NCBI GenBank assembly: GCA_031296325.1
Contig: JARLFY010000018.1
Coordinates: 25,716 to 89,715 of the forward strand
Length of the DNA stretch: 64,000 nucleotides
Direction: 5' to 3'
DNA from: Acidobacteriaceae bacterium
Lineage (GTDB): Bacteria > Acidobacteriota > Terriglobia > Terriglobales > Acidobacteriaceae
This document shows positions 1-8,361 of this stretch, in pieces. Positions within the stretch are counted from its first letter, which is position 1; each line of letters begins with the position of its first letter. The notes under the pieces were generated by a model, which ran no database searches, was not told where the DNA came from, and saw only the letters and a program-made list of their open reading frames with translations. The position numbers and the translations under genes were made by a program.

Positions 1-26
1 GATTATCCAAGAGCCGCCAACACCAA

Positions 27-42
27 TGTTCCACGTGGAACA
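27..42. promoter_or_regulatory. parS site 1
   Basis: A perfect 16-bp palindrome, TGTTCCACGTGGAACA. It matches the known chromosomal parS consensus bound by ParB (TGTTNCACGTGNAACA). The parA-parB pair begins about 200 bp downstream, which is the usual arrangement near a replication origin. Confidence 0.93.
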
Positions 43-72
43 AATACAAAGAATCACCACACATAAGCTCAA

Positions 73-88
73 TGTTCCACGTGGAACA
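73..88. promoter_or_regulatory. parS site 2
   Basis: A second, identical copy of the 16-bp palindrome, 46 bp from the first. Two exact copies so close together make a chance occurrence very unlikely and mark this as a ParB loading region. Confidence 0.93.
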
Positions 89-117
89 TCAACCAGCATG
101 CAATCAAGTTGAAATAG

Positions 118-188
118 TTTTCCACACCCAACCCACCCCATACCCCCTGTAATCGCCACTATTCGAGCCTCTCCTAACTTTCTCCACA
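118..188. promoter_or_regulatory. Degenerate DnaA-box-like sites between parS and parA
   Basis: TTTTCCACA (118-126) and TTCTCCACA (180-188) each differ from the DnaA box TTATCCACA only at the third base. They lie in the 160 bp between the parS pair and parA. This suggests closeness to oriC, but two one-mismatch boxes do not prove an origin, and no clear AT-rich unwinding element is visible here. Confidence 0.35.
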
Positions 189-247
189 GGAAGGCAGGAT
201 TCTGCACAGGCATCACGTCTTGCACTAATCGACCCAGACCGCTACTC

Positions 248-1171
248 TTGCTTTACATCGTGCCCACTCCATCTTTAGACCCGAACCCGCAATCATCCTC
301 CCTCGACACCCCCGCAACCAAGGTGATCGCTGTAGTTAATCAGAAGGGTGGAGTCGGCAAGACCACCACCGCCATCAATCTGGCCGCCGGACTGGCGCTC
401 GAAGGACTGCCAACCCTGCTGATCGACTGCGACCCACAAGCAAACGCATCGGGTGGACTCGGCTTCGCGCGCAATGAGGAGCGACTCAGCGTATACGACG
501 TCCTGATGGGATTGTCGACGCTGGAGGAAACGATTCTCTCCACAGAGATCGAGCCGCTCAAGTTGTTGCCGGGAAGCAAGAACATGATTGGAGCCAATCT
601 GGAGCTGGTCTCGCAGGAGCGGCGAGAGTATCGCCTGCGCGAGGCCATTCTGCCCGTCCGCAGCAACTACCCCTTCATTATTCTGGACTGTCCGCCAGCG
701 CTCGACCTGCTTACCTTGAACGCGCTGGTCGCCGCCGACGGCCTGCTGGTGGCCATGCAGGCGGAGTACTTCGCTCTGGAGGGGGTTACGGAACTGATGC
801 AGACGTTGGACAGTGTCTGCCAGGCCCTCAATCCTACGCTCTCTCTCGAAGGCGTTCTGTTGACGATGTATGACGACCGAACCAACCTCTCGCAGCAGGT
901 CACGGATAACCTGAAGACCTTCTTCGGAGAAAAGTTGCTGACGACGACCATTCCACGCAACATTCGTCTTGCCGAGGCTCCCAGTCACGGCAAGCCGGTA
1001 CAACTCTACGATCCACGCTCCAAGGGTGCAGAGGCCTACAACGCGCTTGCCGTAGAGGTGATGCAGCGCAATGGAGTTGTCAGTCCCAGAGCCAGAAAGC
1101 TCATGGAGGCCAGCAAGAACTCCGCCGATGAGTCAAAGAGGGTTCCTCGCTTCTGGCCCTACTCGAAGTAA
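248..1171 (+). CDS. parA: ParA (Soj) chromosome-partitioning ATPase
   Basis: ParA-family ATPase that works with ParB-parS to move replicated origins apart. The deviant Walker A motif KGGVGKTT is at residues 33-40, followed by the [10 protein letters not shown] strand and the Walker B segment FIILDCPP. The 307-residue length is about 40 longer than typical Soj because of a polar N-terminal extension. The start is uncertain: TTG at 248 or GTG at 260 are possible and neither has a convincing Shine-Dalgarno site. It lies directly downstream of the two parS sites and about 100 bp before parB, so a parAB operon is expected. Confidence 0.95.
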   Translation: MLYIVPTPSLDPNPQSSSLDTPATKVIAVVNQKGGVGKTTTAINLAAGLALEGLPTLLIDCDPQANASGGLGFARNEERLSVYDVLMGLSTLEETILSTEIEPLKLLPGSKNMIGANLELVSQERREYRLREAILPVRSNYPFIILDCPPALDLLTLNALVAADGLLVAMQAEYFALEGVTELMQTLDSVCQALNPTLSLEGVLLTMYDDRTNLSQQVTDNLKTFFGEKLLTTTIPRNIRLAEAPSHGKPVQLYDPRSKGAEAYNALAVEVMQRNGVVSPRARKLMEASKNSADESKRVPRFWPYSK

Positions 1172-1192
1172 CTCCACCTCGGTATCAATTTG

Positions 1193-1212
1193 GAGCGCCT
1201 GTTCCGGCGCTC
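1193..1212 (+). other. Hairpin between parA and parB
   Basis: GAGCGCC and GGCGCTC form a perfect 7-bp stem around a 6-base loop in the parA-parB gap. No T-run follows, so it is not an obvious intrinsic terminator. It could tune relative expression of the two genes or stabilise the mRNA. Confidence 0.4.
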
Positions 1213-1274
1213 AGCAATCTGCGGCACCTGTAACTTCAATCTGATACGCCGCAACCAGAAAAGAGGATTCAACG

Positions 1275-2183
1275 ATGGACGCAACTGTAGCGCCGACACC
1301 CCACAAGCACCGCGCGGCTCTTGGCAAGGGAATCGAATCCCTGCTAGGACCACGCCAGACCGTAGCTGCCGCAGCCCCATCGACGGGAAAGCCGCTTGAG
1401 ATTGCTCTCGACAAGATCGAGCGCAACCCTCACCAGACGCGCACTGCCTTCGACGAAGCCAAGCTCGCCGAACTGGCGCAGTCGATCGCAGCAACCGGAG
1501 TGGTGCAGCCCGTGGTTGTGCGCGAGCTTCCCGGCGGACGCTATCAACTCATCATGGGCGAGCGTCGCTGGCGTGCGTCGCAGTCGGCGGGAAAAGCGAC
1601 GATCCCGGCCATCATTCGTCTTGTCTCCGACGAGCAAGCTCTGGAGATGACCATCGTCGAGAACCTACAGCGCGCGGATCTGAATCCGATGGAGCAGGCG
1701 CGCGCGTTTGAGCGACTCAGCCGCGAGTTCAAACTGACGCAGGAGCAGATGGCCGTGCGCACCGGAAAGGATCGCGCCAGTGTTGGCAACTTCCTTCGTT
1801 TGTTGAAGTTGCCTGCGTCCATCCAGAATCTTGTGGAGTCTGGACACCTCAGTTTTGGTCACGGACGCGCTCTGTTGGCGTTGGAGTCGCCAGAGCGGAT
1901 GGTAGGAGCTGCGACCAAAATCATGTCGCTGGCGATGTCTGTACGGCAGACTGAGACCTACGTGCAGGGACTGATCAATCCCGAGTTGAAGCCAAAGGCG
2001 AAGCAGGAGGCAGCCAAGGTTAAGGCTCTCGATCCCAACGTCCACGAGGCGCAGGATCGCATTCAGCGGCGGCTTGGTCTCAAGGTACACATCGAGGACA
2101 AGAGCGGCAAGGGCCGGGTCATCATCGAATACACCGGGATTGACGACTTCGACGCAATCCTGACAGCTCTGGGCGAGGATTAA
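1275..2183 (+). CDS. parB: ParB (Spo0J) chromosome-partitioning protein
   Basis: CTP-dependent DNA clamp that loads at parS. The ParB/Srx domain is at about residues 40-130 and contains the arginine-rich GERRWRA box (95-101) that binds CTP. A central helix-turn-helix (about 150-185) contacts parS, and a C-terminal dimerisation region ends the 302-residue protein. The start is an ATG preceded by AGAGGA at good spacing. The stop overlaps by 4 bp the stop of the convergent DUF2461 gene, leaving no room for a terminator between them. Confidence 0.97.
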   Translation: MDATVAPTPHKHRAALGKGIESLLGPRQTVAAAAPSTGKPLEIALDKIERNPHQTRTAFDEAKLAELAQSIAATGVVQPVVVRELPGGRYQLIMGERRWRASQSAGKATIPAIIRLVSDEQALEMTIVENLQRADLNPMEQARAFERLSREFKLTQEQMAVRTGKDRASVGNFLRLLKLPASIQNLVESGHLSFGHGRALLALESPERMVGAATKIMSLAMSVRQTETYVQGLINPELKPKAKQEAAKVKALDPNVHEAQDRIQRRLGLKVHIEDKSGKGRVIIEYTGIDDFDAILTALGED

Positions 2184-2866
2184 TCTTTTTCCGTTGACTC
2201 TGTAAGCGGTGCGTTCAAGAGGTGAACGATTGGCGCGGCCAGTGCGAATCGCCTGACGATCTCCTGCAACAGCACGGGCTGGGTCGCCAGCTCCGCCGGC
2301 AGAGTCGCCGCAACGCCCCACTGCCGACAGAGCAGCAGATCCAGCGCGGGAGAATCGGCGGAGAAGCCACGCGGCGGCCGCGTCAACCGATTACCCTCGA
2401 ACTCGCTCATTGCGGTGCGCAGCTTGCGGCCTGCCAGCAGATCGCGCAGCTCTTCGTGGTGGACTTCCAGATAGCGACGAATCGCCAATGTTTGCGCGGG
2501 TGTGGGCATATAGATGCCCGCTGCGATGATGGTCTCCTTCGCGCTGAAGTGGAAGTAGAAGCCTGCGCCAGAGGTCTTCTCCATGCCAGCGCGCGCCCAC
2601 CATGCGGCTGCATGAGTCTTGTACGGACTCTTGTCGGCGGCAAAGCGCGTGTCGCGGTAGATGCGAAACAGGCACTTCGGCGCGGGACGAACGTGCTCTG
2701 GCGCAAAGTCAGCCAGAGCCTCATTCACCTCTTCTACCAGCGCCAACATCGGCGCCTTGATCTCGCGCTCGTAGACCGCCTTGCGCGGATCGAACCACGC
2801 TCGATCATTGTGCCGCGCCAGCGAGCGCAGAAATTTAAGCGCCTCCGGCCTGAAGTACGTCCCCAT
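2180..2866 (-). CDS. DUF2461 family protein
   Basis: A 228-residue cytoplasmic protein matching the DUF2461/TIGR02453 family by its N-terminal pattern (YFRPEALKFLRSLARHNDR), the FRIYRDTRF segment and the YKTHAAAWW stretch. Its biochemical role is not known. It starts 2 nt after the stop of the upstream E2 gene, so it should be co-transcribed with the lpd-lipB-E2 run, though no functional link is established. A GAAGAGA sequence about 10 nt upstream can act as ribosome site. Confidence 0.85.
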   Translation of the reverse strand: MGTYFRPEALKFLRSLARHNDRAWFDPRKAVYEREIKAPMLALVEEVNEALADFAPEHVRPAPKCLFRIYRDTRFAADKSPYKTHAAAWWARAGMEKTSGAGFYFHFSAKETIIAAGIYMPTPAQTLAIRRYLEVHHEELRDLLAGRKLRTAMSEFEGNRLTRPPRGFSADSPALDLLLCRQWGVAATLPAELATQPVLLQEIVRRFALAAPIVHLLNAPLTESTEKD

Positions 2867-2868
2867 TC

Positions 2869-4467
2869 CTAGCCGATCTCTTCATTCCAGTTTTCGAGAT
2901 AGGATTTGAACTCGGACATGAACTTACCGGCGTCGGATCCGTCTACGATGCGGTGGTCGAAGCCCAGGCTGAAGTGCTGGATCCAGCGAATGGCGATGGA
3001 GTCGTTGCCGTCCTCGTCGGTCAGCACCGTGGCCTCCTTGTTCATCCCGCCGATGCCCAGAATAGCCGACTGCGGCTGGTTGATGATGGGCAAGCCGAAC
3101 AGCTCGCCGAAGATTCCCGAGTTGGTCAGGGTAAAGGTTCCGCCGGAGATCTCGTCCGGGGCGAGCTTCTTGCCTCGTGCGCGCGCCGCTACGTCCACAA
3201 TGGCGCGGGCGATGCCCAGGAAGTTGCGCTCCTCGGTCTGCTTGATGACCGGAACGATCAGCCCCCACTCCAACGCCACCGCAATGCCGATGTTGATGTT
3301 CTTGTTATAGCGAATGGCGTCGCCTTCAATCACCGCATTGACGATGGGGAACTTGCGCAGAGCCGCGATGGCGGCGCGCGTGATGAAGGGCATGTAGGTC
3401 AGCTTGACGCCGTTACGCTGCTCATACTTCGCCTTTTCTTTGCCGCGAATGCCCACGATGCGCGTCATATCCACCTTGAAGACGGAATGGACATGCGGGC
3501 TGGTCTGCTTGGATTCAACCATGCGACGCGCAATAATGCTGCGCATCTTGGTCATCGGCACAATCTCGCCGAGTGCCGGAGCCGATGTCGGCGCGGCGGG
3601 AGCTGGGGCAGAGGCCGCAGGCTTGGCCGGAGCCGCAGCGGGCTTGGCCACAGGATTCTCCATATAGCTGATAATGTCGGTCTTGGTGATGCGTCCGGCT
3701 GAGCCGGAGCCAGAAACTTGGCTGAGGTCTACATTATTCTCCTTGGCGATCTTGCGTACCAAAGGCGAAGAACGCTGCGACTCGCCGACCGATGCCTGCA
3801 CCGCAGCGGGTGCAACTGGGGCGGAGACGGCTGGCGCTGCGGGGGCTATTGGAGCGGCTGCGGGGGCTGCCGCAGGCTTGGCTGCTCCACCGCCGATGAC
3901 CGCGACGACCGTGTTGATGCCAACGGTCGAGCCTTCGGGAAACTTGATCTCGCTGAGAACGCCAGCGGCGGGCGAAGGAATCTCCGCGTCCACCTTGTCG
4001 GTCGAAATCTCAAAGAGCGGCTCATCGCGCTCAACCTTGTCGCCAACCTTCTTCAGCCACTTGGTAATCGTTCCCTCAGTGATCGACTCGCCCATCTGCG
4101 GCATGGGGACGTCGGTACCCGAGGCCTCGCCGGGGGTGGATTCCGCAGCGGGCGCAGCAACAGCAGGCGTAGCGGCTGCATCGGCAACAGGCGCAGCAAC
4201 AGCGGCGGACGGCGCGGCAACAGCCTCTCCCTCTTCGGCGACGACGCAGACGACGGTGTTGATCTGCACCGTGCTGCCCTCTGTCACTTTGATCTCTACA
4301 AGGGTTCCAGCGGCGGGCGAGGGAATCTCCGCGTCCACCTTATCGGTGGAGATCTCGAAGAGCGGCTCGTCGCGCGCGACCGTGTCGCCAATCTTCTTGA
4401 GCCACTTGGTGAGGGTACCTTCGGTGATCGATTCGCCCATCTGGGGCATTACAACGTCAGTCGGCAT
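2869..4467 (-). CDS. sucB: 2-oxoacid dehydrogenase E2 acyltransferase with two lipoyl domains (SucB-like)
   Basis: Core acyltransferase of a 2-oxoglutarate (or branched-chain/pyruvate) dehydrogenase complex. Two nearly identical lipoyl domains carry the lipoylated lysines K43 and K158 in DKVDAE motifs. An Ala/Pro-rich linker, an E3-binding domain (about 233-270) and the catalytic domain with DHRIVDG (H505) follow. The ATG at 4467 is preferred over the upstream candidate because GGAAGGAA precedes it; this gives 532 residues. It follows lipB and lpd, which supply lipoylation and E3. No E1 gene is in the window, so the exact substrate is inferred. Confidence 0.9.
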   Translation of the reverse strand: MPTDVVMPQMGESITEGTLTKWLKKIGDTVARDEPLFEISTDKVDAEIPSPAAGTLVEIKVTEGSTVQINTVVCVVAEEGEAVAAPSAAVAAPVADAAATPAVAAPAAESTPGEASGTDVPMPQMGESITEGTITKWLKKVGDKVERDEPLFEISTDKVDAEIPSPAAGVLSEIKFPEGSTVGINTVVAVIGGGAAKPAAAPAAAPIAPAAPAVSAPVAPAAVQASVGESQRSSPLVRKIAKENNVDLSQVSGSGSAGRITKTDIISYMENPVAKPAAAPAKPAASAPAPAAPTSAPALGEIVPMTKMRSIIARRMVESKQTSPHVHSVFKVDMTRIVGIRGKEKAKYEQRNGVKLTYMPFITRAAIAALRKFPIVNAVIEGDAIRYNKNINIGIAVALEWGLIVPVIKQTEERNFLGIARAIVDVAARARGKKLAPDEISGGTFTLTNSGIFGELFGLPIINQPQSAILGIGGMNKEATVLTDEDGNDSIAIRWIQHFSLGFDHRIVDGSDAGKFMSEFKSYLENWNEEIG

Positions 4468-4520
4468 GAGGATTCCTTCCAGAGTTCGTGGGCGCCGCAA
4501 ATACGTTCGTCCGCCCTTGG

Positions 4521-4526
4521 ATTATA
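4521..4526 (-). promoter_or_regulatory. Possible -10 element upstream of the E2 gene
   Basis: A consensus TATAAT on the minus strand lies in the 148-bp lipB-E2 gap, about 55 bp before the E2 start. No good TTGACA is found 16-18 bp upstream of it. An internal promoter giving extra E2 expression is possible but weakly supported. Confidence 0.3.
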
Positions 4527-4615
4527 AGGCTTGGAGTTGCAGGTTTGCTGTGATCGAGAGAACGAAACGCGTTTTGGCCCTGAAGAATAGATGCGCGGAA
4601 AGCAGCCGAAGGCAC

Positions 4616-5449
4616 TCATTTTTGCGCTCCCGACGAAACAGTTTTGGCGGGAGCCAGCAGTTGCTCCAGCGACTCGCACCACAGCATCTGGCGATCGAAG
4701 ACACGGCCAAAGTTGCGCGCCGTAGCGTTGATGGCGCGCTCCATCGTCGGCTGCGCACTGGCATCGGCCTCCATCTCCAGACTGGTGACGCCGCGATCTT
4801 TGATCCCGCACGGCACAATCCAGTCGAAGTCGCGCAGGTCGGTCGTAACGTTCAGCGCGAAGCCGTGCGAGGTCACTCCCTGCGAGACGTGTACGCCGAT
4901 TGCGGCCAGCTTCTTCTCGCGAATCTTCTGATTTAGAGTTGCGTCGGACGTGGGTGCCCCATCCATAACAGTCTTTCCGTCATGAGTGGGATCTAAGCCA
5001 GTCGCAGAATCTCCGCCGCCAAAGGTCCAGACTCCGGTGATCTTTGGAATGCGTTTGGCCATCACACCGAAGTCGGCGCAGGTGCGGATCAACGCCTCTT
5101 CCAACATGCGCACAAAGTCGACCGGCCCCAGATGCGGCCCGCTCTTGCCCGGCCACTCGCCGCGCAGATCGACGATGGGGTAGCCGACCAACTGCCCCGG
5201 CCCATGGTAGGTCACGTCCCCGCCGCGATTGATCTCGTGCAGGGTAACGCCGCGGCTGGCTAGTAGCTCGTCGCTGGCCAGAATATTGGAGCGCGATGCG
5301 TTACGACCCAGCGTAATCACCGGAGGATGTTCGAGCAACAGCAGCGTGTCGCCGATCGCGTCAGCCTTGCGCGCAGCGATGACGCGCTGCTGGATCGCCA
5401 GCGCGTCATCGTAGGGAACGCGTCCGAGATGGAGTAAATGGATGAACAA
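4616..5449 (-). CDS. lipB: Lipoyl(octanoyl) transferase LipB, with an internal insertion
   Basis: Transfers octanoyl groups from acyl-carrier protein to the lipoyl domains of E2 subunits. It has the RGGDVTYHGPGQLVGYP signature (residues 75-91), the lysine of KLAAIGV (K180) and the cysteine of PCGIKD (C214). The Lys-Cys spacing of 34 equals that known in the family. About 37 residues (142-178) inserted just before K180 are unusual, and part is encoded by a fragment of the local interspersed repeat (4952-4966). The family N-terminus (FIHLLHLGRV) indicates a TTG start at 5449, 29 nt after lpd. The longer open frame upstream only overlaps lpd. Confidence 0.92.
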   Translation of the reverse strand: MFIHLLHLGRVPYDDALAIQQRVIAARKADAIGDTLLLLEHPPVITLGRNASRSNILASDELLASRGVTLHEINRGGDVTYHGPGQLVGYPIVDLRGEWPGKSGPHLGPVDFVRMLEEALIRTCADFGVMAKRIPKITGVWTFGGGDSATGLDPTHDGKTVMDGAPTSDATLNQKIREKKLAAIGVHVSQGVTSHGFALNVTTDLRDFDWIVPCGIKDRGVTSLEMEADASAQPTMERAINATARNFGRVFDRQMLWCESLEQLLAPAKTVSSGAQK

Positions 5450-5478
5450 GATTGTGCGAAGCTGATTTTCTCCAAGCC

Positions 5479-6900
5479 TTATACGTTGACAGCCTTGCCT
5501 TCGACGCTGCTGAAGGCGTCGAGCAGTGCCTCGGCGACCGTCGGATGCGCGTGGACGGTGAACATCATCTCCTCGACCGTGGCCTCCAACTCCAGCGCAG
5601 TAACGCACTCGGCGATGATCTCCGTCGCGGCTGGGCCGATGATGTGGACGCCGAGAATCTCGCCGTATTTGGCGTCGCTGACGACCTTCACAAAGCCGTC
5701 GTGTGCGTCCAGAATCGTCGCCTTGGAGTTGCCGACAAACGGGAACTTGCCAATCTTCACCGTGTAGCCCTGCTCCTTGGCCTTGGCCTCCGAGAGGCCC
5801 ACGCTGGCGATCTGCGGCTCGCAGTAGGTGCAGCCCGGAATGCGCCGACGATTGATCGGACGCGCGTACTTCCCTGCCATTCGCGCCGCAACGATCAGCC
5901 CCGCCATGCTGCCAACGTGCGCCAACTGCGGCATTCCGCCAACAATGTCGCCGATGGCGTAGATTCCCGGCTCAACCGTCTCCATCCACTCGTTGGTCAT
6001 GATGAAGCCGCGCTCGGTGGCGATCTTCGTCTTCTCCAGCCCCAGGCCTTCCGTCCGAGGCGCACGTCCCACGGCCACCAGAACCTTCTCCGCCTGCTTG
6101 CTCTGCGGCTTGCCGTTCTGGTCGATCCAGCTCACCAGAGCGCCGTCCTTGTTCTTCTCGATCTTCGTATCCTTGACCGATAGGTTGATGTCGAAGCCGC
6201 GCTTCTTCATCAACCGCGTCAACTCCTTGCTGATCTCTTCGTCCTCCACCGGAACGATGCGTGGCAGCATCTCGAGGATCGTTACCTCCGCGCCAAAGCT
6301 CTTGAAGATCGACGCGAACTCGATGCCCACCGCACCCGATCCGATGACCACCAGCGACTTCGGCACCTCTGCAATCTGTAGAATCTCGTAGTTGGTCAGG
6401 ATCGTCTCGTCAGCCTCGTAGCCCGGCAGCATGCGCGCGTTGGAGCCGGTAGCCAGAACAATCTTCTTGGCTTTGATAGTCTGCGTCTTGCCGTCCACCC
6501 CTTTCACCTCGACCGCGTGAACGCCGTCCTTGGCCGCCCCAGTCAGCGTGCCATAGCCCTTGAAGGTGGTGATCTTGTTCTTCTTCATCAGGAAGTCGAG
6601 GCCTTTGGTGTGGCGCGTAATGACGTCATCCTTGCGCGCGATCACAGTCTTCCAGTTCAGCTTCGGCTCGGAGACGCCCTCGATCCCATAGCGATCCGCG
6701 TGATGGATCTGATCCCACAGCTCGGAGCTGAACAGCAGCGCCTTGGTCGGAATGCATCCCCACAGCAGACAGGTTCCGCCCAGCCGGTCGTTCGCATCGA
6801 CCAGCGCAACCTTCAAGCCATACTGCGAGGCGCGAATCGCGCAGGTGTATCCAGCCGGGCCACCACCAACTACCACCACATCGAAGATCGTCTCTGCCAC
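5479..6900 (-). CDS. lpd: Dihydrolipoyl dehydrogenase (E3)
   Basis: FAD-dependent E3 that reoxidises the dihydrolipoyl arms of E2 with NAD+. An FAD-binding GGGPAGY motif is near the N-terminus. The redox-active disulfide is C44/C49 in GGTCLLWGCIP, and the C-terminal HAHPT carries the catalytic histidine (about 452). The 473 residues are a normal length. The start is a GTG preceded by TAGGAG at 6-7 nt. It is first in the minus-strand run lpd-lipB-E2-DUF2461, and an upstream 14-mer is shared with the malic enzyme gene. Confidence 0.96.
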   Translation of the reverse strand: MAETIFDVVVVGGGPAGYTCAIRASQYGLKVALVDANDRLGGTCLLWGCIPTKALLFSSELWDQIHHADRYGIEGVSEPKLNWKTVIARKDDVITRHTKGLDFLMKKNKITTFKGYGTLTGAAKDGVHAVEVKGVDGKTQTIKAKKIVLATGSNARMLPGYEADETILTNYEILQIAEVPKSLVVIGSGAVGIEFASIFKSFGAEVTILEMLPRIVPVEDEEISKELTRLMKKRGFDINLSVKDTKIEKNKDGALVSWIDQNGKPQSKQAEKVLVAVGRAPRTEGLGLEKTKIATERGFIMTNEWMETVEPGIYAIGDIVGGMPQLAHVGSMAGLIVAARMAGKYARPINRRRIPGCTYCEPQIASVGLSEAKAKEQGYTVKIGKFPFVGNSKATILDAHDGFVKVVSDAKYGEILGVHIIGPAATEIIAECVTALELEATVEEMMFTVHAHPTVAEALLDAFSSVEGKAVNV

Positions 6901-6947
6901 AGTCGGCTCCTATCGTCTCTGGAATTCTTGACTACTATATCTCTACT

Positions 6948-6961
6948 GCCCAATTTTACGC
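6948..6961 (-). promoter_or_regulatory. 14-bp motif upstream of lpd shared with the malic enzyme gene
   Basis: The minus strand reads GCGTAAAATTGGGC, 48 nt before the lpd start. The same 14 bases occur 41 nt before the malic enzyme start (15748-15761). The embedded TAAAAT could be a -10 element, but no matching -35 is clear, so it may be a shared regulator site or promoter core. Confidence 0.4.
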
Positions 6962-7058
6962 TTGGATTCGCCTAACACTCAGATGCTCCAGCCGTATCCC
7001 GCGACGCACTCTCATCGCAATAGTACTTTTCAAATTTACGGTATGCCCATAAATGCAT

Positions 7059-7105
7059 TGTCATTCTGACCCTCAAGCGAAGCGAAGGGGAAGAATCCCC
7101 GCATT
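7059..7105 (+). repeat. Interspersed repeat unit A (TTGTCATTCTGA...GAATCCCCGCAT)
   Basis: One of about 16 copies of a short dispersed unit. This copy starts TGTCATTCTGAC, contains AAGCGAAGCGAAG and ends GAAGAATCCCCGCATT. It lies downstream of the NmrA-like gene. The extra AGGGGAAG stretch resembles the copy inside ligA. Confidence 0.75.
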
Positions 7106-7143
7106 GCTCTTAGCGCAACAATCTACCCCTTTGCTGAAAAACT

Positions 7144-7779
7144 CTACCAGGCAATATAGACTCCTTTGCCGACCCACTCCGACGAGCCGATCTGCCGCAT
7201 CATAAACTCCGCCACATCGGTGCGTGAGATGCGCGAGGCCCCCGGCGGCAACGCCTCGCCATCGACCCGACAGCCGCGCCCCGGCCCATTGGTCAGCATC
7301 GGCGGCATCACCATCGTCCAGTCCAACCCGCTGGCGGAGAGCGTCTCCCACTGTGCGATCTGCGAGGCCACCGGCCACTTCAGAATCGTCTTGTAGACAA
7401 TATGATGAACGATCCAGCGTTGAACCGCGGACTGCTTCTTCATCGAGTCTTCCCGTGCCCCAGCCGAACCGAGCGCGATAATCCTCCGCACCCTGGTCTC
7501 CCGCATCGCCGCCACAATCAGCGGCACAGCGCGCTCCAGCACATCCTCTCGCCGCCACGATCGAGCACCCAGCGCGGAGAGAACCACGTCGGCCCCATCA
7601 ATAGTCTGGCGAACCGCCACAGGATCGAAGGCGCTGCCCGCGACGACGCGCACCTGCTCGCGTTGTGCGAACACCTCCGGCCTCCTCACCAGCGCCGAAA
7701 CCTCATATCCCGCCACCAGCGATCTCTCCGTCAACAACCTGCCCGTACTTCCGCTGGCTCCAAAGATGGCTACCTTCAT
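7144..7779 (-). CDS. NAD(P)-binding NmrA/SDR-a5-like oxidoreductase
   Basis: A 211-residue Rossmann protein of the atypical short-chain dehydrogenase (NAD(P)H-binding) group. The dinucleotide motif GASGSTGRLL is at the N-terminus and a downstream IIALGSAGA strand follows, without a canonical YxxxK. Proteins of this type act as NAD(P)H-dependent reductases or redox-sensing regulators; the substrate cannot be told. The ATG at 7779 is chosen because GGGAGG precedes it by 6 nt and it places the Rossmann motif at the very start. It appears monocistronic. Confidence 0.82.
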   Translation of the reverse strand: MKVAIFGASGSTGRLLTERSLVAGYEVSALVRRPEVFAQREQVRVVAGSAFDPVAVRQTIDGADVVLSALGARSWRREDVLERAVPLIVAAMRETRVRRIIALGSAGAREDSMKKQSAVQRWIVHHIVYKTILKWPVASQIAQWETLSASGLDWTMVMPPMLTNGPGRGCRVDGEALPPGASRISRTDVAEFMMRQIGSSEWVGKGVYIAW

Positions 7780-8361
7780 GGAATGCCTCCCGAGGTTCAT
7801 GTCCAATTATCCACCGGGCAGGGTTCTTGGTTGTTAATAAAATGGAGTTTATAAATTCCTGAAATAAAGCGTTTTGTCCTTCTTTCCCGAGATACGGACA
7901 GGTTTGCTTGCGGGCTTTTGACTCCTGCCTGTGCAGAAGTGCGATAAATAGGGTGCTTCCGCACAGCAGTACACAGGTCTTGCTTCTTCTTCGACATTCT
8001 CCATCCAGTTTCCTAAATCAGGACAGGGGAATAAATATCGTGCAATGTGATAGATATGACAGTAATCCACATTTCCAGCGGGAACGGTTACTGCTACTAG
8101 TATTTCTCTGTATTTATTAAGTTTTTAAGTAGTAGCCGTACGCCGTAGAGCTTTTGCATCCAGCCCCTCCCAGCCACATTCGCATCGCCCTCGCATCGCA
8201 CACATCCGTCCACTCTTCCACAAATTAATTCATCGCCGGTGGAGCTTAAACCCAATAGAATCGAGAGGACGACGCAATGGGAGTGCAAACAGCACCGAAT
8301 TCGGTGTAAAGTTTGGCCAGCATCCTATTGCAACCAAAGAATGCCCGGAGAGATTTCCAAG
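7780..8361. other. Long intergenic region upstream of dnaN
   Basis: About 580 bp with no convincing gene. It contains an AT-rich stretch (about 7828-7870), TTATCCACC (7807-7815) and TAATCCACA (8063-8071), each one mismatch from a DnaA box, and a second AT-rich patch near 8098-8125. It may hold the dnaN promoter and could hold DnaA sites. No small ORF has a credible ribosome site. Confidence 0.4.

Noticed and set aside
3674..4936. Long plus-strand open frame of 420 codons
   Set aside because: Antisense to the E2 and lipB genes; Ala/Gly-rich composition follows from the linker codons on the other strand.
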